A DNA stretch of 64,000 bases, from positions 62,001 through 126,000 of the forward strand of contig NZ_JAKNQY010000014.1 in the NCBI RefSeq assembly GCF_024494355.1. The letters run 5' to 3'. Within the stretch, counting starts at the first letter, position 1; the number at the start of each line of letters is the position of its first letter. Under the pieces are notes generated by a model, which was not told the origin of the DNA, ran no database searches, and saw only the letters and a list, made by a program, of their open reading frames with translations. Both the position numbers and the translations under genes were made by a program. Positions 26,643-35,005 of the stretch are shown piece by piece. This DNA comes from Pseudomonas sp. Q11. Lineage in GTDB: Bacteria > Pseudomonadota > Gammaproteobacteria > Pseudomonadales > Pseudomonadaceae.

Positions 26643-27698
26643 TCAGGCTAACTCGTCTTCACGTTTCTTCCGATCGAAGCCAAGCTTAATTAGAGCGATA
26701 AAAGTACCCATCACCAAGCCAGCGAAAACAGCCAATATCAAGATTACTGTTTTTCTAGGCTTTATCGGACTCTCCGGCACCTCAACACTACCATCCTGCC
26801 GATAAACCGAAATCCTTTCAGGATCAACATTCAACTTACGATAAAAACCGTACTGCATCTGAAGCGGCCGTAAATCAGTGATAAATGCATCATCAGAAGA
26901 CCTGGACTCCAGCGCATTGATTTCCGCCGCCAGTGCTTTGCTACCCCGCTGGTAATCCATTTTATCGCCGGTATCTACCGTGATATCCACCGCTGCAGAA
27001 GAGTTGATTATCGGCGAAGTCAAACCGATCGCTTCAGCAATCTGCAACGCCTCCCGCAACTGCTGAATCCGGTCCTCGCGAACTCGCTGCGCAGTCTCGC
27101 GCAAGCTCACAATTTGCTGCTCAAGGTTACGCGCATTTACCGATGCTTCTGTGGTCACGTTCTTGACCAGTTCCGACTCGGCAACCTCACTGGCCTGTTG
27201 GACGTAGATCTTTGCCCATTCGGTGGCCTGAGCAGGGTCCCCACCTTGAACGGCCACCGAAAAGCGATCTGGCGTATCTTTTCCCGGCCCTTTGATCACC
27301 AGTTCCCGGGAAAAACGCGCGTACAAACGGTCGAGCGCACCCTGTCGCTGAGACTCATCGAGGGAGGGAAGATAAATCTCATTGAAGAACTTCTGACGCA
27401 GGGACTCGCCTTGAAGGTTTCTGGCAAAAACGTCATAAACATACTTGATCGAATAAGGTTCTAGCTCAGTGCTTTTCCCACGACCATAATTGAGCTCGGC
27501 TATATCGTTCTGCGTCGGCGGCATGATGAAAAGCTTGGACTCATAGACCGGCTTGCTGAGAAACGCATACGCAGCCGCACCTACCGTGACTAAAAGAGTC
27601 ACACCGAGGATCAGCCATTTTTGGGACCAAAGCCCCTGCGCGAGGGCGATAAGGTCAATCTCATCAGAGCGATGGGTTTCGACTTGATTATTTTGCAT
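26643..27698 (-). CDS. wzz: Wzz, O-antigen chain-length regulator
   Basis: Polysaccharide co-polymerase of the inner membrane that sets the O-chain length distribution. The 351-residue protein has two flanking membrane helices (about residues 27-47 and 318-342). The periplasmic coiled part between them includes the SLRETAQRVREDRIQQLREA region. A Pro-rich segment before the second helix (VPESPIKPRKT) is the Wzz signature. The ATG at 27698 with CGAGG six bases upstream is preferred to 27737. It is the first gene of the locus after ihfB and the LapA-domain gene, and is separated from the rest by a terminator. Confidence 0.94.
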   Translation of the reverse strand: MQNNQVETHRSDEIDLIALAQGLWSQKWLILGVTLLVTVGAAAYAFLSKPVYESKLFIMPPTQNDIAELNYGRGKSTELEPYSIKYVYDVFARNLQGESLRQKFFNEIYLPSLDESQRQGALDRLYARFSRELVIKGPGKDTPDRFSVAVQGGDPAQATEWAKIYVQQASEVAESELVKNVTTEASVNARNLEQQIVSLRETAQRVREDRIQQLREALQIAEAIGLTSPIINSSAAVDITVDTGDKMDYQRGSKALAAEINALESRSSDDAFITDLRPLQMQYGFYRKLNVDPERISVYRQDGSVEVPESPIKPRKTVILILAVFAGLVMGTFIALIKLGFDRKKREDELA

Positions 27699-27892
27699 CT
27701 GAGGCCTCGTGTCCTTTTTTTGACATGGCGCCCGCACACAAACTGGACGCGCTAAAAGGCAAAACGATCAGGCCTTCGGCAGATACCGCAGTAAACTGAG
27801 TTAGATTAAATACGATCAAAACGCACCCAAAAGCCAGAAAAAAGTTGTAGACAGTGATCCTTTACACAAAGATTTCCGGGCTCACACATCCA

Positions 27893-28117
27893 TTATTTAA
27901 ACCGTCGGCGCAGGCCCATGAACCACGCGAGTAACGGGCCCAACATCATACCAGCGAGAAACGCCAACAGCACGAAAACCGAAACAGGAACCTGCGGCGT
28001 CGGCCAGCCCAGGAACAACAATGCGACAGGCTGGGTATTCTCAAGCACAAACAGGACAATGACTGCGGCCACAAGCAACACGAGCACGACAAGAGCAAGA
28101 CGTTTAAAGCTGCGCAT
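27893..28117 (-). CDS. LapA-domain (DUF1049) inner-membrane protein
   Basis: A 74-residue protein with two membrane helices (about 7-27 and 45-66) flanking LENTQPVALLFLGWPTPQVP, the LapA_dom pattern. In E. coli LapA (YciS) forms part of the LPS assembly/LpxC regulation module with LapB. It should not be confused with the large adhesin LapA of P. fluorescens. It lies 26 bp downstream of ihfB and is probably co-transcribed with it. No lapB is seen next to it. Confidence 0.88.
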   Translation of the reverse strand: MRSFKRLALVVLVLLVAAVIVLFVLENTQPVALLFLGWPTPQVPVSVFVLLAFLAGMMLGPLLAWFMGLRRRFK

Positions 28118-28143
28118 GAATTCCCCCTTGCATAGACGCCTCC

Positions 28144-28440
28144 TTACAGCTCATCCCCCTCCTCCTCATTGACACGATCCCTGAGTTCCTTACCCGGCTT
28201 GAAATGAGGCACGAACTTGCCGTCAAGGCTCACGGACTGACCGGTTTTAGGATTGCGGCCTACCCGCGGGGCGCGGTAGTGCAGGGAGAAACTGCCAAAC
28301 CCACGGATCTCAATTCGATCACCCGTGGCAAGGCACTGGGACATTTGCTCAAGCATGGTCTTGATGGCCAGCTCCACATCTTTGGATGAGAGCAGCCCTT
28401 GATGGGTGACAATTCGTTCGATCAACTCCGACTTCGTCAT
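28144..28440 (-). CDS. ihfB: Integration host factor subunit beta
   Basis: Nucleoid protein of 98 residues that pairs with IhfA to bind and sharply bend specific DNA sites. The family pattern is clear: MTKSELIERIVTHQGLLSSK, GDRIEIRGFGSFSL, and the beta-arm RAPRVGRNPKTGQSVSL whose proline intercalates into DNA. The acidic tail NEEEGDEL is usual in Pseudomonas. In the genus it lies between rpsA and the O-antigen locus, as here. Confidence 0.98.
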   Translation of the reverse strand: MTKSELIERIVTHQGLLSSKDVELAIKTMLEQMSQCLATGDRIEIRGFGSFSLHYRAPRVGRNPKTGQSVSLDGKFVPHFKPGKELRDRVNEEEGDEL

Positions 28441-28586
28441 ATTTTTCCCTTCTTTTTCAAGCAGCTAGGAAAATCGCTTGAAAAGGTTTTAGCATGACCG
28501 GAGGAATTTGAACAGCCCAAGTCTTGACATATCTTCACCCTGTCGTATTTGCCCCGTTTCTGCACAGGCGTTGCACTTGAGGGCAT

Positions 28587-28865
28587 TCAGCGACAAATGA
28601 CCAACATCGTGCGGGTCAGATAACCCGCTGGATTGAAGCCGAAAGGGTATTGATCTTCATCCTTGGCATCATCGGAGCGAGTAATGACTTTGTACCCTGC
28701 GCCCTTGCACTCCTTCGCCGCGCGCTTATGGCATTTTTCCCAGCCTGACCCCAGACCGGAACAGTCGACCTCGATGCCACTGACGCCACGCATAGCATGG
28801 GTCTTGGCGCTTGTGGTGCAACCTGCCAAGGCCAATACCGCGAATACCAGGATGAGCCTGTTCAT
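28587..28865 (-). CDS. Small secreted lipoprotein, function unknown
   Basis: A 92-residue protein with an N-terminal lipoprotein signal peptide. The lipobox LAGC places the acylated cysteine at residue 16. The mature part has four further cysteines (VDCSGLGSGWEKCHKRAAKE and CKGAG, and a final VICR), which could form disulfides in the periplasm. It is a conserved Pseudomonas protein as far as I can judge; no function is known to me. It stands alone between ihfB and rpsA. Confidence 0.8.
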   Translation of the reverse strand: MNRLILVFAVLALAGCTTSAKTHAMRGVSGIEVDCSGLGSGWEKCHKRAAKECKGAGYKVITRSDDAKDEDQYPFGFNPAGYLTRTMLVICR

Positions 28866-28912
28866 TAATCTCCTTGAATGTTCAGCACCCGACTGGGTGG
28901 TGTCTGACCTGG

Positions 28913-28940
28913 CGCTATCGCGAGCAGGCTCGCTCCCACA
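28913..28940. repeat. Single REP element
   Basis: One unpaired copy of the ATCGCGAGCAGGCTCGCTCC type REP between the lipoprotein gene and the rpsA terminator. Confidence 0.75.
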
Positions 28941-29095
28941 CTGGCCCGGGGAGACTAGGGCATCCGCAGTCTAGCCCTGAATAGGTGATTGATCTGCTTA
29001 AAGAAAGAGACAGTTTGGTTGCAGGATTGGTTTCACTCCTGAGCAAGACAGGGAGCTGACTTACGAACAGGCCAGGTTTTCCCGAATCGCGCCCA

Positions 29096-29126
29096 CAAAA
29101 AAGGGCGACCGAAGTCGCCCTTTTTC
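29096..29126. terminator. Strong terminator after rpsA
   Basis: Stem AAAAAAGGGCGAC / GTCGCCCTTTTT; the four-base loop reads TTCG on the minus strand. The A- and T-rich flanks make it potentially bidirectional. It ends rpsA (minus strand). Confidence 0.92.
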
Positions 29127-29142
29127 TATGGTCTGACAGAAC

Positions 29143-30837
29143 TCAGTTCTGCTTTTCCATCTGTGCACGCAGCAGGTCGCCCAGAGTGGTAGGACCAGCA
29201 GCAATGTCAGAGGTGGCTGGCTTGTCGCGCAGGCTCTGGATTGCTTCTTTCTCTTCAGCATCGTCTTTCGACTTGATGGAGAGCTGGATTACGCGGCTCT
29301 TGCGGTCAACGCTGATGATCTTGGCTTCTACTTCTTCGCCTTCTTTCAGAACGTTGCGCGCGTCTTCAACGCGGTCACGGCTGATTTCGGAGGCTTTCAG
29401 AGTCGCTTCGATATCGTCGGCCAGGGTGATGATGGCGCCTTTAGCGTCAACTTCTTTCACGATGCCCTTAACGATTGCGCCTTTATCGTTCTCTTGAACG
29501 TACTCGGAGAACGGATCGCTTTCCAGTTGCTTGATGCCCAGGGAGATGCGCTCGCGCTCTGGGTCAACCGACAGGATAACGGTGTCCAGCTCGTCGCCCT
29601 TCTTGAAGCGGCGTACGGCTTCTTCGCCCACTTCGTTCCAGGAGATGTCGGACAGGTGAACCAGACCGTCGATGCCGCCGTCCAGACCAATGAAGATACC
29701 GAAATCGGTGATCGACTTGATGGTGCCGGAGATTTTATCGCCCTTGTTGAACTGGCCAGAGAAATCTTCCCATGGGTTAGATTTGCACTGCTTGATGCCC
29801 AGGGAGATACGACGACGCTCTTCGTCGATGTCCAGAACCATGACTTCCACTTCGTCGCCGACTTGTACGACTTTCGAAGGGTGGATGTTCTTGTTGGTCC
29901 AGTCCATTTCGGAAACGTGTACCAGACCTTCAACGCCTTCTTCCAGCTCAGCGAAGCAGCCGTAGTCAGTGAGGTTGGTAACACGAGCGGTGACGCGGGT
30001 GCTTTCTGGGTAACGGGCTTTGATAGCAACCCATGGATCTTCACCCAGTTGCTTGAGGCCCAGGGAAACACGATTGCGCTCGCGATCGTACTTCAGAACC
30101 TTGACATCGATCTCGTCGCCAACGTTGACGATTTCCGAAGGATGCTTGATACGCTTCCAGGCCATGTCGGTGATGTGCAGCAGGCCATCGACGCCACCCA
30201 GATCGACGAATGCGCCGTAATCGGTGAGGTTCTTGACGATACCCTTGACCTGCTGGCCTTCCTGCAGCGATTCCAGCAGAGCTTCACGCTCGGCGGAGTT
30301 CTCGGCTTCCAGGACACTGCGACGGGAAACGACAACGTTGTTGCGCTTCTGGTCCAGCTTGATGACCTTGAATTCCAGCTCTTTGCCTTCCAGGTGCGTG
30401 GTGTCGCGCACTGGACGGACGTCAACCAGGGAACCTGGCAGGAACGCACGGATGCCGTTAACGTCGACAGTGAAGCCGCCTTTAACCTTACCGTTGATAA
30501 CGCCCTTGACCACTTCCTCAGCTGCGAAAGCCGCTTCCAGAACGATCCAGCATTCAGCGCGCTTGGCTTTTTCACGGGACAGCTTGGTTTCACCGAAGCC
30601 ATCTTCAACCGAGTCCAGCGCAACGTGAACTTCGTCACCGACGTTGATGTTCAGTTCGCCAGCGTCGTTGTAGAACTGCTCAAGCGGGATGAGTGCTTCA
30701 GACTTCAGACCAGCGTGAACGGTTACCCAGCGAGCTTGGTAATCGATATCAACGATAACACCGGTGATGATGGAGCCTGCCTGAAGGTTCAGGGTTTTCA
30801 GGCTTTCTTCAAAGAGTTCCGCAAAGCTTTCGCTCAT
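29143..30837 (-). CDS. rpsA: 30S ribosomal protein S1
   Basis: Largest ribosomal protein. It binds mRNA and unfolds leaders for translation initiation. The 564-residue protein has six S1/OB-fold repeats in series; repeats 3-5 are easily seen from GIVKNLTDYGAFVDLGGVDG, ARVTNLTDYGCFAELEEGVE and GTIKSITDFGIFIGLDGGID. The start MSESFAELFEESLKTLN is typical. Codon use is that of a highly expressed gene. It follows cmk with a 120-bp structured leader and has its own terminator. Confidence 0.99.
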   Translation of the reverse strand: MSESFAELFEESLKTLNLQAGSIITGVIVDIDYQARWVTVHAGLKSEALIPLEQFYNDAGELNINVGDEVHVALDSVEDGFGETKLSREKAKRAECWIVLEAAFAAEEVVKGVINGKVKGGFTVDVNGIRAFLPGSLVDVRPVRDTTHLEGKELEFKVIKLDQKRNNVVVSRRSVLEAENSAEREALLESLQEGQQVKGIVKNLTDYGAFVDLGGVDGLLHITDMAWKRIKHPSEIVNVGDEIDVKVLKYDRERNRVSLGLKQLGEDPWVAIKARYPESTRVTARVTNLTDYGCFAELEEGVEGLVHVSEMDWTNKNIHPSKVVQVGDEVEVMVLDIDEERRRISLGIKQCKSNPWEDFSGQFNKGDKISGTIKSITDFGIFIGLDGGIDGLVHLSDISWNEVGEEAVRRFKKGDELDTVILSVDPERERISLGIKQLESDPFSEYVQENDKGAIVKGIVKEVDAKGAIITLADDIEATLKASEISRDRVEDARNVLKEGEEVEAKIISVDRKSRVIQLSIKSKDDAEEKEAIQSLRDKPATSDIAAGPTTLGDLLRAQMEKQN

Positions 30838-30957
30838 TTTAATTCCTGTTGATTAGGGCGAAGAATACGCCCGCCTCCACACCCCAGACGGTGTGGGTTA
30901 GTTTCATATAAAAGAAGCACCGCAGGACTATGACTGGTCCCCTGCGGAGCTTCCTGG
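30838..30957 (-). promoter_or_regulatory. Structured rpsA leader, probable S1 autoregulatory element
   Basis: Three hairpins lie in series upstream of the rpsA start. Hairpin I is a 13-bp stem with one mismatch (30914-30926 with 30941-30953). Hairpin II is CCACACC / GGTGTGG (30877-30883 with 30890-30896). Hairpin III is GGGCG / CGCCC (30856-30860 with 30868-30872). The start codon has only a weak ribosome-binding site (ACAGGAATT). This matches the gammaproteobacterial S1 leader, where free S1 represses its own translation. Hairpin I is followed by TTTTAT and might instead be the cmk terminator. Confidence 0.6.
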
Positions 30958-31647
30958 TCACCCGGCGATATCGCGAATGGCGATCTCGCTCATGATGCGT
31001 TGCAACACCTGATCGATGGACAACTCCGTGGAATCCAGCTGTATCGCGTCAGCCGCCGGCTTGAGCGGGGCTACTGCGCGCTGGGTATCACGCTCGTCGC
31101 GTGCACGGATCTCATCTAGCAGACTCGACAGACTAACATCCTCACCTTTGCCCTTCAACTGCAAATATCGCCGACGAGCCCTCTCCTCGGCGCTGGCGGT
31201 GAGAAAAATCTTCAGCGGCGCATCGGGAAACACCACGGTACCCATGTCGCGCCCATCGGCCACCAATCCTGGCGGTTCCTGGAACGCGCGCTGACGTTGC
31301 AGCAATGCCTCGCGCACCGCCGGCAGCGCGGCGACCTGGGAAGCCCCGGCACCCACGCTTTCGGTACGAATGACGTTGCTGACTTCGTCACCCTCCAGAA
31401 TGATGCGCTGCAACTGACCGTCGGTCGCCGCGATGAACTGCACGTCCAGATGCGCAGCCAGGGCCTTGAGCAACTCTTCGTTGGTCAGATCGACGCCATG
31501 ATTGGCGGCGGCGAACGCCAGCAGGCGATACAAGGCACCCGAGTCGAGCAGGTTCCAGCCCAATTGCTTGGCCAGTATTCCGGCGATGGTGCCCTTGCCT
31601 GAACCGCTTGGGCCATCGATGGTGATGACCGGTGCCTTGATGTTCAC
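30958..31647 (-). CDS. cmk: Cytidylate kinase
   Basis: Phosphorylates CMP and dCMP to the diphosphates. The 229-residue protein has the P-loop GPSGSGKGT at residues 12-20. The substrate-binding segment VADGRDMGTVVFPDAPLKIF and the lid-like AEERARRRYLQL follow. I chose the GTG at 31647 because AGAGG lies seven bases upstream and the protein then begins NIKAPVITIDGPSGSGKG after the initiator, as relatives do. The start overlaps the aroA stop (GTGA), so it is translationally coupled to the tyrA-aroA gene. Confidence 0.96.
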   Translation of the reverse strand: MNIKAPVITIDGPSGSGKGTIAGILAKQLGWNLLDSGALYRLLAFAAANHGVDLTNEELLKALAAHLDVQFIAATDGQLQRIILEGDEVSNVIRTESVGAGASQVAALPAVREALLQRQRAFQEPPGLVADGRDMGTVVFPDAPLKIFLTASAEERARRRYLQLKGKGEDVSLSSLLDEIRARDERDTQRAVAPLKPAADAIQLDSTELSIDQVLQRIMSEIAIRDIAG

Positions 31648-33887
31648 GACTGTGCCTCTTGTGCTACTCGAATACCGACCTGGGCACACAGCGCCAGGAA
31701 GTTCGGGAACGACGTCGCGACGTTGGCGCAATCATGGATGCGGATCGGCGCACTGGCGCGCAAAGACGCAACGCTGAAGGCCATGGCGATACGATGATCA
31801 CCGTGACCATGGACTTCGCCGCCGCCGATCTGGCCGCCATCGATGATGATGCCGTCCGGCGTCGGCTGGCATTTCACGCCCAACGCGATCAGGCCGTCGG
31901 CCATCACCTGGATACGATCCGATTCCTTGACCCGAAGCTCTTCGGCGCCGGTCAGCACGGTGCGCCCTTCGGCACAGGCCGCCGCCACGAACAGCACCGG
32001 GAATTCGTCGATGGCCAGCGGCACCAGCGCTTCGGGAATCTCAATACCCTTGAGTTTAGCTGCTCGTACGCGCAGGTCTGCAACTGGCTCGCCGCCCACT
32101 TCACGCTGGTTTTCCAGGGTGATGTCAGCGCCCATCAGCCGCAGGATGTCGATCACGCCGGTACGGGTCGGGTTGATGCCCACATGCTCGAGCACCAGAT
32201 CAGAGCCTTCGGCAATCGACGCGGCCACCAGGAAGAACGCCGAGGACGAGATATCGCCCGGCACTTCAATGTGGGTCGCGGTCAGTTTGCTGCCGGACTC
32301 GACGGAGGCCGTGGCACCGTTGACCGTGACCGGGTAGCCGAAGCCGCGCAGCATGCGCTCGGTGTGGTCGCGGGTCGGGGCCGGCTCGGTGACAGTGGTC
32401 TTGCCTTCGGCATAGAGACCGGCCAACAGCAGGCAGGATTTCACCTGGGCGCTGGCCATCGGCATGGTGTAGGTCAGGCCCTTGAGCTTGTTGCCACCGC
32501 GAATGATCATTGGCGGACGACCTTCGGCCGCCGTCTCGATCACCGCGCCCATTTCCCGCAGGGGGTTGGCCACGCGATTCATCGGCCGCTTGGACAGCGA
32601 AGCGTCACCGGTCAGGGTGCTGTCGAAGTCCTGAGCGGCCAGCAGGCCGGACAGCAGGCGCATCGATGTACCGGAGTTGCCCAGATAGATCGGGCCCGGG
32701 GCCGGCTTGAGGCCGTGCAGGCCAACACCATGGATGGTCACGCGACCGTGGTGCGGGCCTTCGATGACCACGCCCATGTCGCGGAACGCTTGCAGCGTCG
32801 CCAGGGCGTCTTCACCTTCGAGAAAGCCTTCCACTTCGGTCACGCCTTCGGCCAGGGAGCCGAGCATGATCGAACGGTGGGAAATCGATTTATCGCCCGG
32901 TACACGAATACGCCCACTCAGGGAGCCACCAGGTTGTGCCAGGAAAATCAGATCGTTGGAGTTCATAGCGTCCACATAGGCCCGACGGGCCAGGATTTTA
33001 CTGAAATGCTCGCGGGCCACCCTGGCGCGTGTGAAAACGCCCAGCAATTGGTGCCCGTCCCCTGCATCGACCGCGTCGCGCAAGGCGTCGAGGTCGCTGC
33101 GAAATGTATCGAGTGTGCGCAGGACAGCTTCGCGGTTGGCGAGGAAGATGTCGTGCCACATGACCGGGTCGCTACCGGCGATTCTCGTGAAATCGCGGAA
33201 ACCGCCGGCAGCGTAACGGAAGATCTCGAGATTTTCATTGCGTTTGGCCAATGAATCCACCAGACCGAACGCCAGCAGGTGCGGCAAATGACTGGTGGCG
33301 GCCAATACTTCATCGTGGCGCTCGACCTGCATGTGCTCGACGTCCGCGCCCAGCTCGCGCCACAGGCGATCCACCACGGCCAGCGCAGCCGGATCGGTCT
33401 GGTCCAATGGCGTCAGTATCACTTTGTGGCGACGAAACAGCTCTGCGTTGGAGGCTTCCACCCCGCTCTGCTCGGAACCGGCAATCGGATGACCGGGCAC
33501 AAAGCGCGCCGGCATCCCGCCGAAAGCTTCGGTGGCCGCCCGCACGACATTGCCCTTGGCACTGCCGACATCCGTGAGAATCGCTTGCCCCAGGTCCATG
33601 GTCGCCAGGCGCACCAGCAGTTTCTCCATGGCCAGGATCGGCACGGCCAACTGGATCACGTCCGCGCCCTGGCAAGCGATCGCCAGGTCGTCCTCGCAGC
33701 GATCGACCACCCCCAGCTCCACCGCCAGCTTGCGCGACTGCGGATCCAGGTCGACACCCACCACTTCACGGCACAGACCGCTTTCGCGCAGGCCTTTGGC
33801 GAACGAGCCGCCGATCAACCCCAGACCGACCACCACCAGGCGACCGATCATAGGTGCAGCAGGTTGCAGTGAAGTGACATCAACCAC
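31644..33887 (-). CDS. aroA: Prephenate dehydrogenase / EPSP synthase fusion (TyrA-AroA)
   Basis: Bifunctional cytoplasmic enzyme of 747 residues. The N-terminal third (about 1-300) is a TyrA-type dehydrogenase with VVGLGLIGGSFAKGL. The rest is 3-phosphoshikimate 1-carboxyvinyltransferase, with LSGRIRVPGDKSISHRSIML, LGNSGTSMRLLSGLLA and HGDHRIAMAFSV. It thus supplies both the last common step to chorismate and the tyrosine branch. The fusion is characteristic of Pseudomonas. The GTG at 33887 overlaps the hisC stop; an internal ATG at 33851 (MIGRLVVVG) is possible but has no ribosome-binding site. Confidence 0.96.
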   Translation of the reverse strand: MVDVTSLQPAAPMIGRLVVVGLGLIGGSFAKGLRESGLCREVVGVDLDPQSRKLAVELGVVDRCEDDLAIACQGADVIQLAVPILAMEKLLVRLATMDLGQAILTDVGSAKGNVVRAATEAFGGMPARFVPGHPIAGSEQSGVEASNAELFRRHKVILTPLDQTDPAALAVVDRLWRELGADVEHMQVERHDEVLAATSHLPHLLAFGLVDSLAKRNENLEIFRYAAGGFRDFTRIAGSDPVMWHDIFLANREAVLRTLDTFRSDLDALRDAVDAGDGHQLLGVFTRARVAREHFSKILARRAYVDAMNSNDLIFLAQPGGSLSGRIRVPGDKSISHRSIMLGSLAEGVTEVEGFLEGEDALATLQAFRDMGVVIEGPHHGRVTIHGVGLHGLKPAPGPIYLGNSGTSMRLLSGLLAAQDFDSTLTGDASLSKRPMNRVANPLREMGAVIETAAEGRPPMIIRGGNKLKGLTYTMPMASAQVKSCLLLAGLYAEGKTTVTEPAPTRDHTERMLRGFGYPVTVNGATASVESGSKLTATHIEVPGDISSSAFFLVAASIAEGSDLVLEHVGINPTRTGVIDILRLMGADITLENQREVGGEPVADLRVRAAKLKGIEIPEALVPLAIDEFPVLFVAAACAEGRTVLTGAEELRVKESDRIQVMADGLIALGVKCQPTPDGIIIDGGQIGGGEVHGHGDHRIAMAFSVASLRASAPIRIHDCANVATSFPNFLALCAQVGIRVAQEAQS

Positions 33888-34992
33888 GAGCCAGAACCTT
33901 GCTCAACGCCTCAAGGAAGCGGCTGTTTTCCGCAGGCAGGCCAATGGTGACGCGCAAATGGTTCGGCATGCTGTAGTTGGCCACCGGACGCACGATCACA
34001 CCCTCACGCAACAGGCCCTGGAACACCGGGGCTGCGACACGGCCGAGGTCGACGCAGATGAAGTTGCCTTTCGATGGAATCCAGCTCAGGCCCAGCTCGC
34101 GGAACCCGGCTTCCAACTGTTGCATGCCCGCCTCGTTCAGGCGGCGACTTTCGGCCAGGTAGGCATCGTCCCCAAGCGCAGCGCAGGCAGCGGCCAGGGC
34201 GAAGCTGTTGACGTTGAACGGCTGACGCACGCGGTTGAGCACATCGGCCACCACCGCGGTGGACAGGCCGTAGCCAACCCGCAGCGACGCCAGGCCATAG
34301 GCCTTGGAGAACGTGCGCGAGACCAGCAGGTTCGGGTAGGCCGCGAGAAAATCAAGGCCATCGGGCAAATCGCTGCCTTCAGCGTATTCGATGTAGGCCT
34401 CATCCAGCACCACCAGCACATGCTCGGGCACGTCTTGCAGGAAGTCGTCCAACGCCTGGGCGTCGAACCAGGTGCCGGTCGGATTGTTTGGGTTGGCAAT
34501 GAAGACTACGCGCGTGTTGGCGTCGATGGCCGCCAGCATGGCGGGCAGGTCGTGCCCCCAATCCTTGGCCGGGACCACACGGGCGTCGGCGCCGACGGCC
34601 TGGGTGGCGATCGGGTAGACCGCAAACGCATGTTCGCTGAACACGGCATTGAGGCCCGGCGCCAGGTAGGCACGCGCCACCAGTTCGAGAATGTCATTGG
34701 ACCCGTTACCCAGGGTGACCTGGTTCAGTTCGACGCCACAGCGCTCGGCCAGCAGGCTTTTGAGGGCGAAACCGTTGCCGTCGGGATAACGGGTCAGCTC
34801 GGCCAGCTCGTTCCGGATCGCCTCCATCGCCTTGGGGCTCGCCCCCAAAGGGTTTTCGTTGCTTGCCAGCTTGACGATGCTGGCCGGATCCAGATCCAGC
34901 TCACGGGCCAATTCGTCCACCGGCTTGCCTGGAACGTAAGGCGAGAGTTGTTGCACGCCTGGCTGAGCCAGAGCGAGGAAGTTGCCACTCAT
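33880..34992 (-). CDS. hisC: Histidinol-phosphate / aromatic aminotransferase (HisC2-type)
   Basis: PLP-dependent aminotransferase of 370 residues. Class I/II landmarks are ASNENPLGASPKAMEAI, FIANPNNPTGTW, LDEAYIEYAE, the PLP lysine in SRTFSKAYGLASLRVGYG, and RPVANYSMPNHLRVTIG near the end. It lies between pheA and tyrA-aroA, not in a his operon. This is the HisC2/HisHb paralogue of Pseudomonas, which is thought to serve aromatic amino-acid transamination as well as histidine synthesis. Gaps to its neighbours are 13 bp upstream and an overlap downstream. Confidence 0.94.
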   Translation of the reverse strand: MSGNFLALAQPGVQQLSPYVPGKPVDELARELDLDPASIVKLASNENPLGASPKAMEAIRNELAELTRYPDGNGFALKSLLAERCGVELNQVTLGNGSNDILELVARAYLAPGLNAVFSEHAFAVYPIATQAVGADARVVPAKDWGHDLPAMLAAIDANTRVVFIANPNNPTGTWFDAQALDDFLQDVPEHVLVVLDEAYIEYAEGSDLPDGLDFLAAYPNLLVSRTFSKAYGLASLRVGYGLSTAVVADVLNRVRQPFNVNSFALAAACAALGDDAYLAESRRLNEAGMQQLEAGFRELGLSWIPSKGNFICVDLGRVAAPVFQGLLREGVIVRPVANYSMPNHLRVTIGLPAENSRFLEALSKVLARG

Positions 34993-35005
34993 TAGCTATC
35001 CGCCC

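Noticed and set aside
27893..28117. Adhesin LapA of the P. fluorescens biofilm system
   Set aside because: Only 74 residues with two membrane helices; it belongs to the unrelated LapA_dom (DUF1049) family.
29494..30852. 452-codon plus-strand open frame antisense to rpsA
   Set aside because: Acidic, repetitive translation mirrors the S1 repeats; no independent support.
31659..33254. About 530-codon plus-strand open frame antisense to tyrA-aroA
   Set aside because: Shadow of the real gene; no family likeness and no ribosome-binding site.
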